The translations under genes and the position numbers were made by a program. A DNA stretch of 64,000 nt from Achatina immaculata. Its lineage: Eukaryota > Mollusca > Gastropoda > Stylommatophora > Achatinidae. How positions within the stretch are numbered: the first letter of the stretch is position 1; each line of letters opens with the position of its first letter. The notes beneath the pieces are model-generated. The model was not told the DNA's origin. It ran no database searches and was given only the letters and a program-made list of their open reading frames with translations. Location of the stretch: the NCBI GenBank assembly GCA_009760885.1, contig CM019719.1, forward strand, positions 24,140,084 to 24,204,083, in the 5' to 3' direction. This document shows, one piece after another, positions 62,501 through 64,000 of the stretch.

Positions 62501-62955
62501 ATGTAGTTTATTCTCTTATATTTGTGAATGTAATAGTTTCATTTTGCACTCTTTTTTATATGTTTTTTATAGCTGTACTAAAATCGAGTGTGTGGGAAGA
62601 ATGAAAGATGCAGTGATGACGAGCAGAATCTAAGACAAGCCTGCATGCTCAATTCTTCACCCCTTGAAAATAAATATCATTCATTAATTCATTCATTCAG
62701 TCCTGAATTTGAATAGCATACTTTATAGCTACCAGAAGACGAGACATAATATTGATGATAAACAGCACCAAAAAAAAAAAAAAACCAGAAAAAAAAAAAA
62801 AAAAGATAAACATTTCAGCCTGCACTTTAGCATCAACATTTCACCTTCTCCTCTGCAATATCAATTTCCACAATGGTTTCATGGCCTTGGGCATCCTGTG
62901 ATACGCAGGCAAGAAAGTGACGTACAATGAACTCATAGATCTTTTTCTCATTACC
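39369..62955 (-). CDS. TOP3A: DNA topoisomerase III alpha, C-terminal 696 residues (5' partial)
   Basis: This type IA topoisomerase acts with BLM and RMI proteins to dissolve double Holliday junctions and also works in mitochondria. Twenty exons join in phase: 62845-62955, 61915-61989, 61309-61359, 60684-60762, 60079-60192, 58668-58737, 58014-58042, 55250-55308, 55044-55110, 53050-53137, 52262-52361, 48992-49065, 47450-47523, 45964-46494, 44963-45053, 43697-43831, 41689-41795, 41559-41589, 41178-41338, 39369-39412. Exons 1-7 hold the end of the topoisomerase fold ([60 protein letters not shown]). CxxC-type zinc segments follow ([25 protein letters not shown]), then two GRF zinc fingers ([26 protein letters not shown]) and a C-terminal zinc knuckle [14 protein letters not shown]. 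The 177-codon exon 45964-46494 is a Ser/Asn/Gly-rich linker. The catalytic tyrosine region is upstream, outside the window. Confidence 0.95.
39413..41177. other. TOP3A last intron, no recognised feature
   Basis: AT-rich sequence of about 1.8 kb between the zinc-knuckle exon and the final 44-bp exon. No transposon or gene was recognised. A possible SINE-like patch lies at about 40460-40550. Confidence 0.35.
42104..43361 (+). mobile_element. mariner transposon (DD34D type), inactive
   Basis: This 1258-bp element has 31-bp terminal inverted repeats (cgaggggtgattgataagtt at the left end) that differ at one position. A TA dinucleotide lies on each side (42102-42103, 43362-43363). The transposase begins at 42260 ([20 protein letters not shown]) and keeps the first catalytic Asp in [11 protein letters not shown], the second in FHQDN (near 43030) and the third in [13 protein letters not shown]. 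It is split by several frameshifts and stops, including a short deletion after FHQDN, so it cannot make a full protein. It lies in a TOP3A intron. Confidence 0.95.
43975..44218. mobile_element. hAT-like MITE (about 244 bp)
   Basis: The left end is cagtagtgttgaaactatgg. The right end, inverted, reads cacaggatctcagactttttc. Both resemble the CAGTGGTTCTCAAACT ends of hAT MITEs. The flanks cctcaaat and cctcagaa could be a decayed 8-bp target duplication (6 of 8 match). Confidence 0.6.
44219..45950. other. TOP3A intron sequence, unassigned apart from one exon
   Basis: Apart from the TOP3A exon 44963-45053 I recognise nothing here. Poly-A tracts and AT-rich stretches are frequent. Confidence 0.35.
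46600..46775 (-). mobile_element. RTE-like LINE 3'-end fragment
   Basis: This is the inverse of 29520-29700, the [24 protein letters not shown] C-terminus ending near the stop, with the same tatatccttcccgtgc 3' end. It lies in a TOP3A intron. Confidence 0.8.
46776..47449. other. TOP3A intron, unassigned
   Basis: Non-coding sequence with a C-run at about 46909-46920 and several poly-A tracts. Nothing else was recognised. Confidence 0.35.
47827..48057 (+). mobile_element. RNase H-type LINE 3'-terminal fragment with TSD
   Basis: This 231-bp fragment reads [40 protein letters not shown] then GLQV-stop, and the tail caatgcgaatgaagaagaag. An 8-bp direct repeat actgtgac flanks it (47819-47826 and 48058-48065). 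It is the best local example of the LINE tail shared with the 1.3-kb element family. An inverse copy lies at 57164-57269. Confidence 0.88.
48058..48266. repeat. Interspersed repeat, copy 1 (unclassified)
   Basis: About 210 bp are clearly similar to 49949-50175 (shared: cacagcttctctgagagcac, caccttcattt, caatgtaa). The LINE fragment at 47827-48057 lies at its left border. The repeat type is unknown. Confidence 0.7.
49066..49948. other. TOP3A intron, unassigned
   Basis: No conserved exon. A phrase like aaaggagc(t/a)tatca occurs twice (about 49366 and 49507), suggesting an old internal duplication. Confidence 0.3.
49949..50175. repeat. Interspersed repeat, copy 2 (unclassified)
   Basis: Second copy of the repeat at 48058-48266. 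It shares tgtgactgtcttc at the left end and caatgtaa near the right end. It lacks the LINE insertion at its left side. Confidence 0.7.
50468..50542. repeat. 20-bp tandem repeat
   Basis: Three units plus a partial fourth of aaatgagatatctacatgtg start at 50468, 50488, 50508 and 50528. They are nearly identical and lie in a TOP3A intron. Confidence 0.92.
50701..52160 (+). mobile_element. piggyBac-family transposon, broken, right end not found
   Basis: It begins at TTAA (50701) followed by cacttcccgggccagacggg. A 143-codon frame (50975-51403) has an acidic Ser/Asp-rich N-terminus ([20 protein letters not shown]), typical of piggyBac transposases. After stops it continues in two other frames: [20 protein letters not shown] ... 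[20 protein letters not shown] (51496-51783) and [20 protein letters not shown] (51702-51923), which holds the first catalytic Asp. The later Asp residues and the C-terminal cysteine domain were not found. It lies in a TOP3A intron; the right boundary given is only where recognisable sequence stops. Confidence 0.85.
53557..54500 (+). mobile_element. LINE reverse transcriptase, 5'-truncated and frameshifted
   Basis: Blocks in order: [35 protein letters not shown] (the intact catalytic FADD box), [14 protein letters not shown] sequence in another frame, [20 protein letters not shown] and [20 protein letters not shown] then [12 protein letters not shown]. The 3' end is gtggtgatgatgatgata. This belongs to a second LINE family, distinct from the one at 28811. 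Frameshifts and stops split it. It lies in a TOP3A intron next to the exon 53050-53137. Confidence 0.92.
54701..54869. mobile_element. hAT-like MITE (169 bp)
   Basis: The left end is cagtggtcttaatcttttct and the right end, inverted, is cagtggttcttaacttgggg. Ends of this form are typical of hAT MITEs. The 8-bp target duplication is not clear. Confidence 0.65.
55484..55755 (+). mobile_element. RNase H-type LINE 3'-terminal fragment
   Basis: It reads [40 protein letters not shown] then [16 protein letters not shown], and ends in aaatgcagaagaaggaggg, a variant of the GAAGAAG tail. It is a diverged relative of 47827-48057. It lies in a TOP3A intron. Confidence 0.85.
56108..56590 (-). repeat. Unclassified repeat candidate with GAAGAAG tail
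   Basis: On the minus strand the segment ends in catatgaagaaaaagaagaa, the tail shared by the LINE and retroelement families here. It carries a 100-codon frame (56535-56233, ...[20 protein letters not shown]...). Its more GC-rich composition and the tail suggest a mobile element or a processed insertion. I do not recognise the protein. No target-site duplication was found. Confidence 0.45.
57049..57781. mobile_element. piggyBac-type non-autonomous element with nested LINE fragment
   Basis: Both ends are TTAA followed by actctttcc(g/a)tgc (57049-57052 and inverted at 57778-57781), matching the element at 24145-24860. It encloses a 106-bp LINE insertion (57164-57269) with its own target duplication, so without it the element would be about 615 bp. 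A 71-codon frame (57583-57798) ends over the right terminus and is of unknown meaning. Confidence 0.8.
57164..57269 (-). mobile_element. LINE 3'-terminal fragment (106 bp) with 12-bp TSD
   Basis: This inverse copy of the end of 47827-48057 carries the tail on the plus strand as cttctttttcttcgttcgca. Perfect 12-bp direct repeats tatttccatgat flank it at 57152-57163 and 57270-57281. It is nested in the piggyBac-type element 57049-57781. Confidence 0.9.
58849..59043 (-). mobile_element. tRNA-derived SINE
   Basis: On the minus strand: a head with A-box-like tagtagtaagtgcacttgcc, a good B box (gtggttcaagtcc), then a body gagctgggaaataaaggaca and gccaggcatgatgctgacct. The body also appears at 33700-33845. 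A poly-A/poly-T tract lies beside it at about 58790-58808. It is a different SINE from the 22990/34815 family. Confidence 0.75.
59250..59870 (+). mobile_element. RTE-like LINE C-terminal fragment
   Basis: It reads [28 protein letters not shown], a shifted [20 protein letters not shown] then [20 protein letters not shown]. These are the post-thumb motifs of RTE-like elements (compare RMLRIPWTAKITNEE at 38059-38556). Frameshifts are present. It lies in a TOP3A intron. Confidence 0.82.
60840..60890 (+). mobile_element. LINE 3'-terminus remnant
   Basis: About 50 bp (ccctatgtgacatttaatgg, cacgggaaggacataagata) match the extreme 3' end of the LINE at 28811-29735 and the inverse copy at 46600. It is followed by a TA microsatellite (about 60912-60932). 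Confidence 0.65.
61617..61690 (+). mobile_element. Possible tRNA-derived SINE head
   Basis: The stretch ggttgatgcacttgtctcta ... gggtttgaattcagc has A-box-like and B-box-like elements about 40 bp apart. No intact tRNA cloverleaf can be drawn, so it is more likely a SINE remnant than a tRNA gene. Confidence 0.4.
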
Positions 62956-64000
62956 CTGCAAGGATATATTCATTCTATATGAAGACAAAAATATTCAGAA
63001 CTTGAGAAAAATTAAATAAAACAACAATCGATAAAGTAACTCTAAATAATTTAATAAGATGCAAAGCAACTCTAAATCTAATAAGTTGCAAAGTCACAAT
63101 AAACAATTTAATATGTTGCAAATTCAATATAAACAATCTAATAAGTTAACAAATGGAAAACAAAACTTTCTTATAACTTTGCAAATAAAGAAGGCAGACA
63201 TATTAACTTAGTCTAGATACAAGACATGGAGAAAATGCTTTATCCAAATTGCATTAACCCTCAATAAACTCTCCTGATTAGATTATTATGCAAGGATAAT
63301 GTTTACAGATTAGAAGCTGACACGCTGCAAAGAAAATTTTGCAGTGGACCACTTTATAATGTCTGCCTTTAAATTTTGTGTTGGGACCTTCTCCCTTAGT
63401 TTCTAACCTGCCAACACCAGTCACTCAACACTAACACCCTATCTTATTAACTAAACAAGCGGGCACACTCAGAAAAATTTATGGAGATGCAGTTTCTACC
63501 AGTCTCTCTGTGGACATGGGACTGACTCCACAGCTGCATTCACCAGTCAATCCTGTTGTACAAATGGGCACCTGACACTATGTTGAGGATAAATTACTTC
63601 TAATGTCGAAAATATCTACCTACACCATCAGACACACACTGCATGCATAACTGTCAGCAGATGAAAGACAAATGTGTACAACTCAGCTCCATAAAACACA
63701 ATGCGAGTCTCAGTGGTTGATCGTGATTAAAAACCTAGACAAATCTGAAGAAACGGCTCAAAACTAAACACCGCCACAAAAATTATGGATTTCTATATTA
63801 CATTTTTTAAAAATTTGCTGCAGAACATAACAAGTAAACATAAAGATTAATTTATTAATTGCAGAACAAACAAGATGCTAACTATGCAAATAAACCAAGA
63901 CTGAAATACTTAACTAAAACAAAACATAAACACAACCGATAATGCAGCAAAATTCTTTAAGTTAACAACTGAAAACAGACCAAATAAAAAAGTAAACAAA
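62956..64000. other. TOP3A intron reaching the right edge
   Basis: No further TOP3A exon was found to the right edge; the segment with the QAHPPIHPTK-type motif expected just upstream of the first visible exon is absent. The sequence is AT-rich, with a small decayed repeat at 63030-63150 (aa[g/t]t[c/t]a...aaacaatctaataagttgca). Confidence 0.4.

Overview
This is a stretch of animal nuclear DNA. It is AT-rich, has spliced genes with GT-AG introns, and is dominated by transposable-element debris. The four recognisable genes are conserved in animals. The mix of repeats (RTE-like and RNase H-bearing LINEs, tRNA-derived SINEs, mariner, piggyBac, hAT MITEs) and the protein divergence suggest a lophotrochozoan invertebrate, most likely a mollusc; that taxonomic guess is inference only.

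Genes, left to right. (1) Minus strand, 4199-6703: the first two coding exons of casein kinase 1 delta/epsilon, with the rest beyond the left edge. (2) Minus strand, 16068-28461: a complete POLR3D (RNA polymerase III subunit RPC4), 9 coding exons, 395 aa. (3) Plus strand, 32024-34317: a complete CBY1 (Chibby), 3 coding exons, 128 aa. (4) Minus strand, 39369-62955: the C-terminal 696 aa of DNA topoisomerase III alpha (TOP3A), 20 exons, with the N-terminal exons (including the active-site tyrosine) beyond the right edge. All exon phases join without a break in the three multi-exon models. The genes are unrelated in function: kinase signalling, Pol III transcription, beta-catenin/ciliary control, and dissolution of recombination intermediates.

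Between and inside the genes lie at least twenty retroelement fragments. The most interesting is a family of non-coding 0.9-1.4 kb elements with four copies here (2123-3383, about 10297-11540, 11864-13287, 13561-14447). They have a defined 5' end, 5'-truncated copies, target-site duplications and a GAACGAAGAAGAAG-type 3' tail. RNase H-type LINE fragments in the window (for example 25924-26150 and 47827-48057) carry the same tail, so I read the family as a non-autonomous parasite of that LINE. The same tail appears as a 20-bp insertion between perfect 13-bp direct repeats (32708-32753) and at the end of a LINE fragment nested in a piggyBac-type element (57152-57281).

Tandem arrays are the second theme. 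A 67-bp satellite (8245-9088) has grown out of a LINE coding fragment. A 43-bp array (26534-26911) and a degenerate array (20413-20640) each contain a POLR3D splice acceptor as part of the repeat unit, so decoy or ancestral acceptors lie in series upstream of the real ones. A 57-bp array sits just upstream of CBY1.

Limits: exon boundaries were read by eye from splice signals, phase and family knowledge. UTRs, transcription starts and most repeat classifications are inferred.
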